Positions 11,256 to 22,487 of a DNA stretch of 51,115 nt are shown one piece after another. The stretch's first letter is position 1. Each line of letters begins with the position of its first letter. The translations under genes were made by a program, and so were the position numbers. The DNA is from Gnetum montanum (lineage: Eukaryota > Streptophyta > Gnetopsida > Gnetales > Gnetaceae), in the NCBI GenBank assembly GCA_015680685.1, contig MNCI01026491.1, forward strand, positions 253,019 to 304,133. The letters run 5' to 3'. A model generated the notes under the pieces. It had not been told where the DNA came from. It saw only the letters and a program-made list of their open reading frames with translations, and made no database searches.

Positions 11256-14159
11256 TCAAATAGTCTTAGGCAGTGGTGGCTCCTAAGGCTTTGAAGGACC
11301 TTCACTAGCTTTGAGCATGTGTGGTGATTGAGGTAGATGTGGTTGCCCTGCTATAGCTACAAACTCTAGTGGAAGGAAAAAGGCATGAAGTAATGCCTTC
11401 ATCTTCTCCTCCTTACTCCGATGATCATTTACATTCCACATGACATCACCAATGTGGGATGGATTGGGAATATCTCATGGACAAGGCATGATTGGGAACA
11501 TCTCCTTTACATTGACAAACGAAGTAGCGAATTTTTTGCATTTAATGTCAAATGCCCTCATTGCATTTTGCAGCTCCTGGTAGTCACTCACCCTTTTGGC
11601 TAGGTTCTTGGCAGTTGATCTTTGATCTATGAAATATGTCTTGAGAACTTCAAGTTTAGCATTAGCCACCACAAGCTTGTCCTTGGTGTCCTTGTGGTGC
11701 TTGAACTTAGCCTCATACAGTAAGTACAAGTTAGCCACCTACTTCTTGAATTTGATTGCAACTATTTGGTAGTCAACATGGCCAAATTTTCATAATGGAG
11801 ATTGGCAAGCTCCATGTACTCTATCATCTCCTTGATCTGCAACCCCTTTGTGCAGATTTTTACTTTGTTGTAGGCATGAATCCCATCAATGATGGGTTGC
11901 CAAACTTCTCTACCTTGCTGGAGTTGCTAGAGGGCTTCATTTACCTTTGTCTTTTCCAATTGGATATGTTTTTCATTTATTTTCTTATGTAGGCCAACCT
12001 ACTCTATATAATGATCCTTAACTTTTTCAAACTTGAGAGCTTTATATTTCTAGACAGCCACTTCAATTGCAATTTTTTGGCACAGGATGCACACCTCCTC
12101 CATGGAGAGATTCTTGTTTTTTGCTGCCAATATTCTCAATTTAATGTTTTCTTTGGTTAGTTGCTCTTGCTATTGATTGATGAAATCTTCTAGCTATTGC
12201 TTATATGTATCAACATTCCAAGGGTGATGATTTTCTATGATCAATTGCACATTCTCCTAGTAGGTTTGATCCAAGGCCTTCTAAATCTTATGCTATGTGG
12301 CTTTTACCAAGGATCTGTAAAACACCGCTATCTCTATTGCATTCTCAACCCCTTTGAGCCTAGACTAAAGCTATTGTATAGCTTCATCTCTTGTGAATGC
12401 TGGGTTGAGAAATGTGAGGTTAGTAATTTGGGTTCGTATTTTGGAAACCTTTGCAACTAAGCCTTCATTCCACTCTCTCGCTATTTTGAGTTGCTCCTCC
12501 AATATGATGTTTTTGCCTCTTGCCTCTAGCAACTCTGATTAGCTTGCAGTGATGTTGTTGCTATTTTGAGTTGCTCCTCCAATATGATGTTTTTGCCTCT
12601 TACCTCTAGCAACTCTGATTAGGTTGCAGTGATGTTGTTTGAAAGGTCAAACACATCCAAAAGCGATTGACCGATTCCCACCAATTAGTCTAATAACTCT
12701 TCATGGTGTGTTGCACTTATTCTATCACTTATAGTTCCTATGGACATTTGCACATCTTCAAGTGTAGTGATGTCTAGTGCAAATGCTGCAGGTGCATTGA
12801 ACATTTTAACAATCCTTTAGTGACCACTTTTTCTGCAGTTCCTAATCTTGGTACTGCATCACCAAAATAGTTGCTCCTTCACCCTCCTCCAAGAGCACAA
12901 AGAAGGTTGCAATGTTTCTAGAGATTTCTAGGAGTGGTTGTTCTTATGTGAGAGATATTGTGGCCTCTTTAATGCTCAGATTTGACCTCATGGGTAGTTA
13001 CATTCTTTGGGCAAAGAAAATGGATCCACCCTCATCCATCAAACTAATCATTCAGGCCACCCCATTAAGATGACTCATGACTAGTCTGTATATAGATTGG
13101 TCCCCACCACTCATGCCTACTCTTTGTTCTTGTTCACTCAAGATCCATTCTCTATACTCTTGCAACTATTGGATAGTTGCAGCGATGTATAGCACTATTG
13201 TCTGAGTGGAAAGTGGTGGTGGTGGTCACTACTTCTCTTCTTGAATTGTAGTTACAGGCATTTTATCCTTCATCATTTCTGCCCACTTGGTGGCCGGAAT
13301 AGTTCTAACATTGTCGTTGGTGTAACAGACTATCCCTCCCCTATGGTAGAGTTTCCTAATGAGGCATGAAAAAGGGAGTGCCTTCCTTTTGTGTTCAGTT
13401 TCTTTAAAGCACTTGGAATCTTCCACTCATAGTGGCACATGCACCAGTAAAGAAAGTGATGATTTTGTTTGGCCTCATTGTCGAATTGAAGTGAAAGGTT
13501 GCAATCTTATAATGGATCATCTCTATCGGTGTGACTACACCGTACTCCTGGTAGCCGATATCATAACACCATTGCACCCATTCATTTTTTATGCTTGGAT
13601 TAACTTGCATTGAAAATTCTGTTAAGTTTGTCCCCATTTTAGGCAACCTAAGCACTATAACAATGTCCTGCACCGTGTAGGACACCGATATGTCCTTGAT
13701 CTTCACTATGGCTCCAGGCTACATGTTGTTCAAAAATAGAAATATTTCTCCCATGTACCACTCCTTGGTGGAAGTGCTGATTAGCCACATGGAAGAGGTC
13801 TTCAACTAGTCCTATACTTCTCTTGATGCATGTTCTAGGAAAGGGAAAATGTTTAGCTCCTAAAGCATCAATTTTTGGACCTCTGTTAACTTAATTTGAT
13901 TCAAGCAAGCCTTTGTTAAGGTCACCTCAAGATTTACTAGTTGTGCTAGTGTATCATCCCGATGGAAGTGTTTTGTTGCTCCTACTGGTTCTACAATCTA
14001 TTTGATAGATTCCACCTCTAATGCATCCTTAAGAGGACCTGTGGTATGGGTTGCAAGTGGTTCTTCTTGGGGCTATTCTTGGCCTCTTCTTGTTTTAGGT
14101 CATTTCTTCCTTGGTTGGGATGGTCCTGCTTCTTCTGTATGTTTTTCCTTTTGTGCCAT
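11256..14159 (-). pseudogene. ORF2 of element B: plant-transposon-protein domain plus coiled coil, decayed
   Basis: ATG at 14159 directly follows a CTGTAG acceptor-like site. The N-terminal domain is best preserved at 13706-13404, a 100-codon open stretch with VSYTVQDIVIVLRLPKMG and a TPIEMIHYKIATFHFNSTMR block, followed in another frame by LPFSCLIRKLYHRGGI (about 13370-13320). The C-terminal coiled coil is clearest at 11738-11475 (YEAKFKHHKDTKDKLVVANA), aligning with element 1 residues near YEAKFAEYKKLVEKLDVANS and ending at the shared PCP motif. The TGA at 11258-11256 follows EPPLPKTI, matching EEPLPLGTT of element 1. Numerous stops and an 80-base duplication break the frame. It was probably a structural protein of about 950 residues; function unknown. 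Confidence 0.7.
12480..12639 (-). repeat. 80-base tandem duplication inside ORF2 of B
   Basis: 12480-12559 and 12560-12639 are near-identical (two or three substitutions). Eighty is not a multiple of three, so the duplication shifts the ORF2 frame within the coiled-coil region. Its high identity makes it one of the younger events in the window. Confidence 0.92.
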
Positions 14160-14190
14160 CTACAGTCACAACACATTCATGGATCAATAG
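14160..14190 (-). promoter_or_regulatory. Intron-like 3' splice site before ORF2 of B
   Basis: Minus strand reads GTGTTGTGACTGTAG and then ATGGCACAA. The AG occupies 14161-14160. It corresponds base for base in position to GTGTGATTACAG|ATGGCCC (element 1) and ATGTGATTATAG|ATGGCCC (A). The branch point is not clear; CTATTGATC upstream is a weak candidate. Confidence 0.5.
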
Positions 14191-14599
14191 ATATCATGTG
14201 TAACTTCAAATTTTTGAATACCTTTTCTTGTTAGGTAGTTACACTTTGACTAAGGTTGGACCATTATAGATTGATTATTTTATTTATTAATTATTAATTA
14301 TTTATTGTAAATGTTACTAGAGCTTGTTGGGAAAGTTTAACTTTTATAATTTAATGTTTAACAATTGATTTTGTGGTTCAAACTTAGTGGGAGTTAGAAA
14401 AATGGCAAAATTTTTTTTGTCAAAAATGGTACATTTATGGCCCTCACGATGAAGAGCTTACTTTGGTAGTTGCAAGGTGAAAGAATGGAGTGATTCAAAT
14501 TAACGATTAAGAAGTTATGGGCTTGGGAAGGTTTTGGGCTTTGAAAATTGCAAAAAATCCTCTAGCATTTGTGAGAAAATGTGAAAATTTCAAAGGGGG

Positions 14600-14710
14600 A
14601 TTACATGTATTTATAGTATTTTTCCCTTATGTTGAAGGGGCCCCATATATAGGGCCTCGTATATGGGTCTACTTCGTTGACGAGGCCTCATTTATGGGGC
14701 CCATGTCCTA
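14600..14710 (-). promoter_or_regulatory. Promoter-like GC-rich block with TATA box upstream of ORF2 in B
   Basis: Inside an AT-rich spacer there is a compact block of GGGGCCCC, GAGGCCTC and TATATAGGGCC repeats (14632-14703), with GTTGACGAGGCC in the middle, followed on the minus strand by TACTATAAATACATG (about 14620-14606). The B LTR has the same layout: CGACGAGG/GGCCCC repeats then CTATAAATACAAG. This looks like a second, internal U3-type promoter about 450 bases before the ORF2 ATG. Sequence beyond the TATA box does not match the LTR, so it is not simply a nested LTR. Confidence 0.45.
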
Positions 14711-16399
14711 AAATTTCAAACTTGAATTTCTTAAAAAATATTAGGAATTTTCTAATGAAATTGGAGTCCATGAAGTTCTAGAAAAGTCAAGAATATGATA
14801 AAATCCTTGAAGAGGATCTATGAAGGTCCAAAAATTGAGAAATTCAATAAGGAATGTGTTGATTGAACAAAATTGATAAAGGAACACTTGGTTTGATGCA
14901 AAATATGAACGTATGAAAGATTTTGATTGTGAAAATGCCTAAGGCTAAAGTGCCTAATGAACCCGACCAAACGATATGTAAGTTGGTCATCCCCATAGTA
15001 GGCATATGCCTTGTTTACCCTTGCATAACCTCAACCTAAGGTTTCCATGGGTCCTAGAGGTGATTAATGGTCAATGAAAGTTAAGGACCGAAACCCTGAG
15101 GATACTACCTAAGAATTCAAGTACGTCAAACCAAGGCATAGAGTCAAGAACATGGACACCGATAGTAGGTAAATTACTGTAAGAATAGGTGGATGATGTA
15201 GAAGGTGGAATGAAATCCCGAATTGAGATCATAAGAAGTCCCTTGTGAAATTATGTGTTTAGAATGACCTAAGAAGATCCATCCTTAGTCCAGACCAAAA
15301 ACAACCACTTTCAATGACTTTGCATTGGTACTCTAAGACCAAGCCACTTCCTCAAAACAAAAGAGTGCACCCATAAACAACCAATACTCCATAAAGAGAA
15401 TAAAAGGGAAGCAGGAATTTAGGCATGGGTGACATGTCTTTCTAGTCTCATAACCAGTGCTTGTATCTTGTTTATTTGTCTAGGAGGTGTGCTTTGAATT
15501 TCCATCATGTTTTTTTTCTTTTTTATTTCTTTTTAAAATTTTTTATTTATTTTTTTCTTTATTTTCTTTCCAATGAAAACCACACCATACAAAGACTTTA
15601 TTGAACTTCCTATTATTGGTCAACATGGAGTGGTAAGAAGTCCATGAAAACACATAAGCATTCAAGTAAGTAGAAGAGCACAAAGAGTACCAAGTCCACT
15701 TGAAGTCACACCATTTTCAAACCTTTGAATCATTTTCAATTTTGGAAACTAATAAGGTCATTGATTTATTAAGAATTTCTTTAATGGAAGGGACCTCAAA
15801 CTTCTAGAACAAGGAAAACCATAGATTTGGTGAATGGATGGATGTTGTGGACTCACTACCTATAACTATGAAAAAGAAATCATGATTGAGCCATTAGTAC
15901 AAAAATTCAAAAATAGAACCCAAACATTAGGAAACAAAACATTAAGCCCAAACCACCATCAATAGTAGCCACAGCACCATTGTGTCCTATTAGCAATAAA
16001 GTACTTTTATTAGCAAAAATTTGAAAATCACATTCAAACAAAACATAGTAGAATATATAAGAAAATGCAAAATATCCAAGAAAAACTTAAATGTACTAAT
16101 GATGGTGTAAAACAAAAATGGTGTAAAATGGAAAAAATATTTAAAATTAAAAAGTTGTAAAATAAATAACTATAAGATAAAAATGTGTAAAATAAAAAAC
16201 AAAAATAGAAAAAATAGAAAATTTGAGTAGCCATGTAGATTAGTAGCATGGATGGCCATCTCTTTCATGAATGGGTTGAAAGGAGGAGAGTCGAAAAATT
16301 AAGCATGGTTATCCATCTGTTGAGGTATTTGTTGCATTGGCTTACTTAGGCTATGGAAAAGCTTTATTTATTGGAAGTTGACAAATTGCTTTTTATTTA
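14711..16399 (-). other. Spacer between integrase and the ORF2 upstream region in B
   Basis: Non-coding as far as I can see. It has a T-rich/A-rich tract (15507-15562) and a segment near 15450-15420 (minus: AAAGACATGTCACCCATGCC) that recurs in element A at about 34893-34912. The shared piece ties A to a B-like ancestor. A 71-codon AT-rich minus frame at 16249-16034 shows no homology and is probably chance. Confidence 0.55.
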
Positions 16400-17660
16400 G
16401 GCTTTCAGGTTTGTAAATGAACATGGCCTTAGAAGGAAAATTTTTGTCAATTATATAAGGTCCCTTCCATAATGTTTGAAACTTTTTTTTTCTAAGGTAC
16501 ATGTGTAGGGTTCTAGTAGAGAACCTTATCAACAAGTTGGAATTTTACTTTTCTTATTTTAAGGTCATGTCATGTTTTATTGTATGCCTTGTGTACTTCA
16601 TTCAAAGATAGGGCCACTAATTGATTCTCATATAGCACATTTAGGTTGATTAATCATTCTTTTTGTGCTAGACTCAGGTCAAGGTCTAAGTCATAGGCTA
16701 TTAAAAGTGTATGGAGCTCAGATTGAATTAGTTGTGTAGGAGTTTTTCCATACACCAACTCATAGGGAGAATAGCCAATAGGAAGTTTCCATGTTGAGTG
16801 GTAGGCCCAAAGGGCATCATTGAGTTTTGTGCTCCAAAATTTCCTATATTTTCATACTATTCTTGTTAAGATTTTTGTAATTATCCTATTAGTGACTTCA
16901 GCTTGGCCATTGGCTTGGGGTGGTAAGGTATTGTTAATTTATGTTTAACCCCCAAGAATTGCATTAACTTGTGAAAGGTGGCACTTGTGAAATGGGTTCT
17001 ATTGTCAGAAATCAATGCACATGGCATACCAAACCTATATACCACACTTTGTTGTATGAATCTAGCAGTAGTGGATGATGTATAGTCAACGATAGCTACT
17101 ACTTCTACCCATTTGGTATAGTAGTTGATTGCTATGATAATATATGCTTTCTCCTTGGACATGGGTGTGATGGGACCCATGAAGTTTATGCTCCAAATAT
17201 CAAAGGTCTCTAGTGGTTGAATCCACTTTTGGGGATCCTCCATTCATGTAGTCATCCCATCATCTCATTGGTAGCATTCACAAGATCAGATAAACTTGTG
17301 GGTGTCCTTGAAGATTGTGGGCTAGTAGTATCCTACCATTAGAATTTTTATGGCCATGCATCTCCCTGCATAGTGGCCTTCGCAAGGTCCTTCATGAGCA
17401 TCCTAGAGAACGTGCAGTTGATCTTCATCAAGGACATAACAACAAACCAATTCATCAACACACACCTTGTAGAGGTGTTTCTTGATTTCCATGAAGTATT
17501 TGGACCAATGAAGAAATTATTACTTCTTTCTAAAATCAAGATCTTGTGGCATCTCTTGAATGAGAAGATAAGTGAGGATGCCATTATACCATTTTGGTTC
17601 TATGAGAATTTGTTCATTTCTTGCAATAATAAAGAGGAGTTCATCTAGAAATTGATCAGA
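16400..17660 (-). pseudogene. Integrase of element B, decayed
   Basis: HHCC-type segment at about 17480-17260 with HEGPCEGHYAGR and YYWPTIFKDTHKF, as in gypsy integrases. The catalytic core is open from 17243 to 16881: FDIWSINFMGPI (family usually has Asp before FMGP, here Asn), TKWVEVVAI, then FGMPCALISDNRTHF carrying the second Asp, and TIPYHPKPMAKLKS where the family has Glu after the Gly-Gln pair. Two of the three DDE residues are therefore replaced. Downstream, DALWAYHSTWKLPIGYSPYELVYGK-like residues and a WKGPY motif mark the C-terminal part to about 16400. No chromodomain is seen. Confidence 0.85.
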
Positions 17661-17687
17661 GACTTGGCTCTCCTTCTCTTTGTTGTA

Positions 17688-18047
17688 CTATCTTAATCGA
17701 GAGAGGTGATCAGTGACCACATTCTTGGTCCCTTTCCGATCTACCATTGTGAGATCGAATTTTTGCAAGATCACAAGCCACTGTATGATACAAGGGCTCA
17801 TCGTTGGCTTGTTCATAAGGAAGTGAATTGCACTATGGTCTTTGTGTACAAATAGTTTGTAAACAAGGACATAGTACCTAAAATTTTCAAGAATGTACAC
17901 CACTATCATTAGTTCTTTCTCCATGGTGGTGTAATTTAATTGTGCTCCCACAATGCTTCGGCTCATGCGGTGGATGTAGTATGGACATTTTTTATCATCC
18001 AGTTGCATAAGCATAACTCCTAAAGCATAATTAGATGCATCCATCAT
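17688..18047 (-). pseudogene. RNase H domain of element B (open stretch)
   Basis: A 119-codon open frame and the best-preserved enzyme piece in the window: MMDASNYALGVMLMQ at the start, QLNYTTMEKELMIVVYILEN in the middle, HKDHSAIHFLMNKP, then GTKNVVTDHLSRL. This is the plant gypsy RNase H pattern almost end to end. The conserved acidic residues in DAS, the Glu of EKEL and the Asp of KDHSA are present. Upstream it joins the RT thumb region in a different frame, so it is part of a broken polyprotein rather than a gene. Confidence 0.9.
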
Positions 18048-18099
18048 TATGTGGAATAGTCTAGAATAGTCTAGTGCCTATAGAATTTGAGTTTCTGTG

Positions 18100-18990
18100 A
18101 GTTTTTCCTTCAATTTCTAGAATGCATGTTCATGCTCCTTGGTTTAGATGAAAGGCGCATCCTTCTTTGTAAGCTCTACTAATGATTTTTTGATCTTAGA
18201 AAAATTCTCTATGCATCATTGATAGTAGCTAGTATGTCGAAGAAATGATTGAACATCTTTAATAGTTTTTGGTTGATGGGTTATTCCTTGGATGACCCTT
18301 ATTTTTTAGGGTCTACCTTAATCCCCACTTGAGTGATTTTATGCTCTAGTACAATGCCTTCTTGGACCATGAGGTGGCTCTTTTGCCAGTGAAGCCATAG
18401 ATTCATTTCCATGTGTCTTTTCGGTACTTGCTTAAGATGGTCCAAGGCTTGTTCAAACATAGCTTCATAGGTGGAGAAGTCATTCATGAATACTTCCACA
18501 CCACTATTGATTTGCTATTGAAAAATGCTAAGGACTAGGCATTGAAATGTTGTAGGAGCACTGCACAAACCAAAAGGCATCTTACAATATGTAAAAGTTC
18601 CCTAGGGACTTGCAAATGTTGTCTTGACTTGATCCTCGGGTGCAATTTGATTTGGTTATAGCCATTATAACCTTCTAGGAAGCTATAATAGCAATGCCCA
18701 GAGATAGTGTCCAACACTTATTCAACAAATGGCAATGGAAAATGATCTTTGAATGTATCCATGTAAGTTAATATAGACTTGCCACTTGCCATATTTCTTT
18801 AGTATAATTACGAGTGGGCTAACCCACTGACTATTTGCAATGGGATAAATGAAGATTGCCTTGAAGAGTTGTTCTATTTCCTTCTTGATGATTTGCTTTA
18901 ATTTCGGGTTCAATCACCTCTACGATTGCCTTCTTGGCTTCATGACTAGGTCAATGTAAATGTGATGTTGGCATATCTTTGGATTGATTC
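18100..18990 (-). pseudogene. Reverse transcriptase of element B, decayed
   Basis: Pieces in order on the minus strand: LNPKLKQIIKKEIEQLFKA then QWVSPLVIILKKYGKW (18913-18780), ISGHCYYSFLEGYNGYNQI (18700-18650), and VFMNDFSTYEAMFEQALDHL then GIVLEHKITQVGIKVD (18497-18300). The catalytic box, FMDD in this lineage, reads FMND, so one of the two metal-binding Asp residues is lost by a G-to-A change. Stops and frameshifts separate the pieces. Homology to plant gypsy RT is unmistakable. Confidence 0.88.
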
Positions 18991-19412
18991 CAATTATCTT
19001 GGGATATGACAAAGTAAAGGTTGTTGGCCATTTATTAACCACTATTAATAGCTTTTCTTTTTATGCAGGAGCAAGTTTGGCATTGATTATGATTGACTTA
19101 CCATTATCTAAAAATGCATATTCTATGTTGGCTAGTAAAAATTTTAATTTTAGGGGCTCTTGCTTAAAATTTTCAAGGATTTCCAACTGTCTCCAACAGG
19201 TATCATCATTTCCATCATCAAAGAGTTGATGATGAACTTGCTCAAGTTCATCCATGCTTTTAACATAAGCACATGTTAGGCTCTCAGTTGGTTCCATGCA
19301 TAATGTGCCACTATTAGAATTAGCTATTAGCCAGTGGGTGCACTCCTATTTTGTGGCTATTATGTATAGGCACTTTTGTATTTCTATTTCTTGTGCACAC
19401 TGATTATATGCT

Positions 19413-19910
19413 TTAATGGATGTTTTTTTTAATATAATAGAGTTTTTGCACGCAATTGTGCTCGTTATCATTGTATGCAATGTAGGGAATGCACTTCTTC
19501 TCCATTTTTCCAAATTCAATTTCCTTGGAAATCTCAAAGGAGAGGTCTCTGATGCCCATTTTTTCATTCACAGTACTTAACCATGCACATCCCATGATGA
19601 TAGGAAGTCACCCTTGCAATTTTCAACCTTGATCACTAGGAAATCAGCAAGGTAGGACCAACCACAAACTATGGTCATAATGTCCTCCACTAACCCCAAA
19701 GGGATTATGATTGATTAATCTTCCAATTCTAAACAGATGTTTCTCTTCTTAAGAGGTCGAAGGTTTCAAGCCTTGTACATGTCATGCAATATGAGATTAA
19801 GTCTAGAACTAAATCAAGAAGAGCCTTGCACAGTTCATGTCTGACAATTTGCAAGTAGATAAGGGGACTTCCAGAGTCAACTCTCTTTTTAGGGAGACTA
19901 CCAACCTTGA
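19413..19910 (-). pseudogene. Aspartic protease region of element B, decayed
   Basis: Minus-strand residues CKALLDLVLDLISY fit the retropepsin active-site strand, although the Asp-Thr/Ser-Gly triad is not intact. Then GLVEDIMTIVCGWSYLADFLV and MGCAWLSTVN (about 19720-19560) correspond to the G-hVEDV...P.DFhV and IhGRPFL motifs of Athila-type proteases. An open piece covers 19595-19413. Confidence 0.7.
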
Positions 19911-19949
19911 TCTAGTCAGAAACAACATGGGTTAACATTACAATGTGGA

Positions 19950-21381
19950 TCTTGGATGGAATTTGGTTCAAATGGATCTTGAAGGTATTTGATGCAAAAG
20001 ATGAGGTAGCTGAAGGTACAAGGTAACATGCCATATTAGATTGTGAGGGTTTGGGAGGATTGTTAGGTTAGAAGAATGGTTGTTTCCTAGATTGATTGTC
20101 TAACCCACTTAACTAGAAATTTGATTGCAAGATTACAACCCTAGTAGCATTTCATTAATGTAGCTATGAGGGAATTTCACCTTGCATAGATGAAGCAGGA
20201 GGTAACTGGGTAAAGGGCGGAGGAATATGTCCAAACAGATGTGGAGGATGATATGGATATGGGTTCTTCTCTTGAGTATACAGTCAATGGTTTCGATGAT
20301 ATTCTAGGAAATAATAGTGTTGTTGGAATGAAGCATGAATTGAAGAGCTTTATGGAGAAAAATATTGCTAAACATAGCACCCATAAGGATCTGGCTACCT
20401 GTAAGGGTACTGCTACCTTGGTGGTGGCAACCCCCATGATTGTGATTGTTGCCACTGCTGGTATTGCTTATATGGTTGTGGTGGAGCTCCACTTGGATAA
20501 TAAGCCTATTGTTGCTAGTGGAACTGCCTTGGATTACCTTGAGGATATGGAAATATTCTAGGTTCTTTCCTCCTTGATAGTTGAGGATTCAGTGTGTACA
20601 TCTCAGACTCTTGTAAGTGTGACACCATAGGGCAACGTCCCTTAGGATGTTTGTATTGACAAATGTCACAACCAGTATCATCATCATAGTTAGCTTTCAT
20701 AACTTCTTCTACTATAGTAGCCTTGTCCTTACCTCATTAATAGGCATGTTCAACTTCTTTTCATCTCTTGTAATCATGCTTACTATTTTATTCTTTGGAT
20801 TTTTTAGCAATTTTCATAGCAGTTTGGAATTTTTCATCCAAAGAATCCCATAATTTATCAACCTTACCCAAAATATTAGAAAAATATTTTTGAATAGGCA
20901 AGGTTTTTCTATTTACCATCCCATCAAGTGGTGCATCCTCATCTTCAATAATAGGGGGTGGAGAATCTTCATGTTGGGAATCCTTAGGGGAAGGATCCTT
21001 GTTATCAGCTTAGTTCAGCAAGAACAAGGGATTAGAGAAATGTTTTTCCTTTAGAATTTTACGTTGCTTCTCCTGGTGTCGAACTTGCCTGTGTTGTGTT
21101 TTTATGGGATGATAGTCTTGAGTGTTGAAGCCATGCACACCATATTCCTCTTGAATATTTGAGATGCCTAACTTTGTAAGAGTTTGAATTAGCATCCTGG
21201 GCACAAATCAATCAAGAGGCAATACAATGTTGCTCTCCATGTCTCGCCACCACATCTATTCATCTTAATGCAATATGAAAGTGAAGTTGTGTACATACTC
21301 ATTAGGATGAGTGTACATCACCCTACATTCTTAAGAGATAGGCAATTTCACATCCTCATTCCTATGAGAAGAAGAAGACAT
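19950..21381 (-). pseudogene. gag of element B with CCHC-like knuckle
   Basis: Starts at ATG 21381 after the PBS and a short leader. The N-terminal part is shared with element D. Middle: a Lys-rich stretch. At about 20670-20630 the knuckle CDICQYKHPKGRCP (C-x2-C-x3-H-x4-C) matches the knuckle of A and F (CNI(F/C)LYDHPKGQCP type). After it comes a Gln/Pro/Tyr-rich tail (QQWQQSQSWGLPPP) with the same QSQSWG motif as F. Multiple stops. Gag would form the particle and bind element RNA. Confidence 0.75.
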
Positions 21382-21518
21382 TTTACAATATAAAATAAAA
21401 TGTTAGTGTGCTTTTTATAATTCTATGTATAGTGGGAATGATATAAACCTTGAGGTTGATACAATGATATTAATGGTATTCCCTAAACCTATATAGCACA
21501 TGTTTCAAAAAAATTGAG

Positions 21519-21536
21519 CCCCTAGCAATGATGCCA
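21519..21536 (-). promoter_or_regulatory. Primer-binding site of element B (tRNA-Asp type)
   Basis: Minus strand TGGCATCATTGCTAGGGG lies one base inside the 5' LTR. Plant tRNA-Asp predicts TGGCGCCGTTGCCGGGGA; differences are mostly C-to-T and G-to-A transitions, largely at CpG positions. Confidence 0.75.
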
Positions 21537-21537
21537 A

Positions 21538-22482
21538 TGATGAGCAGCGAAGGTACCCCTACGCTGAACCATATGAATCATGTATGATCTAGTCAAGTTC
21601 TAAGGACTCTATGTTCTTTGGTACACTAGTAGTTTAGGCAGTGAACCTTGCCTTAAGGTCATTCATTGTCTTTCCAATTATACTTGTGATGTACATGGTA
21701 TGGTTAAGTGTAATTGAGGTATATGATTTTTTATGGTTTATGTTTTTAGGGTTTTTGGCGTTGAAATATAAAGATAATATGATTTAATACTACTAAGATC
21801 TAATGAATTAACTAATGTCTAACTAGTCCTAACATAAGCATCTAGTCCCACTTGTTGTACATGTCTTGAACCCACGTACTTGCTATTGGGATTACCAAGC
21901 GCTATGCTATTGGGCAAACCAAGTAATAATGCTGCTAGGGTTACCAAGCAAATACGTGTTTATGCTCGAAGCGGTTGTACTTATGTGCTTAATCTATTTA
22001 GCTTAATTAATTGATCGATCTCTCAAAGCCTAATTTAGCTTAATTAATGTCATAATTAATGAAAACAATGAATGCATAAATAAATCATTAATCTAATCCA
22101 AGTGTTGCAAGGTTTGATCAAGAAGCTTGTCTTTATTTCTATTCACATTGGTGTGTTTAGGTACAATAGTGCTTGAATAAAGATCCATACACTTTCTGAC
22201 TCCTGTTGCAAGCACTTAAAGAAATATTTTAATTCTCAAATAAACAAGCTACAAGAGCTCTACTACTATGACAAGAATTCTCCCTTAAATGTGGCTAGTG
22301 AGCTCATATTTATAATTTTTACCCGAGGTCTACATCAACGGGGCCCCATCAATGTAGCAAACACTATGTTGACTTGGCCCCATTGATGGGGCACACCACG
22401 TAAACAAGGCCTCATTGACGAGGGCTTGTTGATGAGGCTACGTTAATGGGGGTCCATCGATGTGACCCTTTGACATTCATCA
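21538..22482 (-). repeat. 5' LTR of element B
   Basis: 945 bases, collinear with 10059-11014 throughout (TGATGAATGTCAAAGGG start on the minus strand, GCTGCTCATCA end). The same U3 repeats (GGGGCC, TTGACGAGG) and a TATA-like ATTATAAATATG near 22305-22320. Differences from the 3' LTR include many substitutions and small indels. Confidence 0.9.
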
Positions 22483-22487
22483 GTAGG

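Larger units (their letters stand above)
10059..22482 (-). mobile_element. Element B: full-length Ty3/gypsy retrotransposon with extra 3' ORF2
   Basis: 12,424 bases on the minus strand, flanked by the 5-base duplication GTAGG (10054-10058 and 22483-22487). Order 5' to 3': LTR 22482-21538, PBS 21536-21519, gag, protease, RT, RNase H, integrase (to about 16400), a 2.2 kb spacer, ORF2 (14159-11256), purine tract, LTR 11014-10059. LTRs differ by roughly a tenth or more by eye, every ORF is broken, and the RT and IN active-site residues are altered, so the copy is old and dead. The PR-RT-RH-IN order plus a tRNA-Asp PBS and extra ORF fits the Athila/Tat side of plant gypsy. It is the only copy here carrying pol, so its lineage may have mobilised A-like derivatives. 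Confidence 0.92.

Noticed and set aside
16034-16249. 71-codon Phe/Leu/Tyr-rich minus frame as a membrane protein
   Set aside because: A low-complexity AT-rich translation after the integrase; no homology and no conserved counterpart in other elements.
20241-20561. 106-codon plus-strand frame as a gene
   Set aside because: Antisense to the element B gag tail on the minus strand; no homology of its own.
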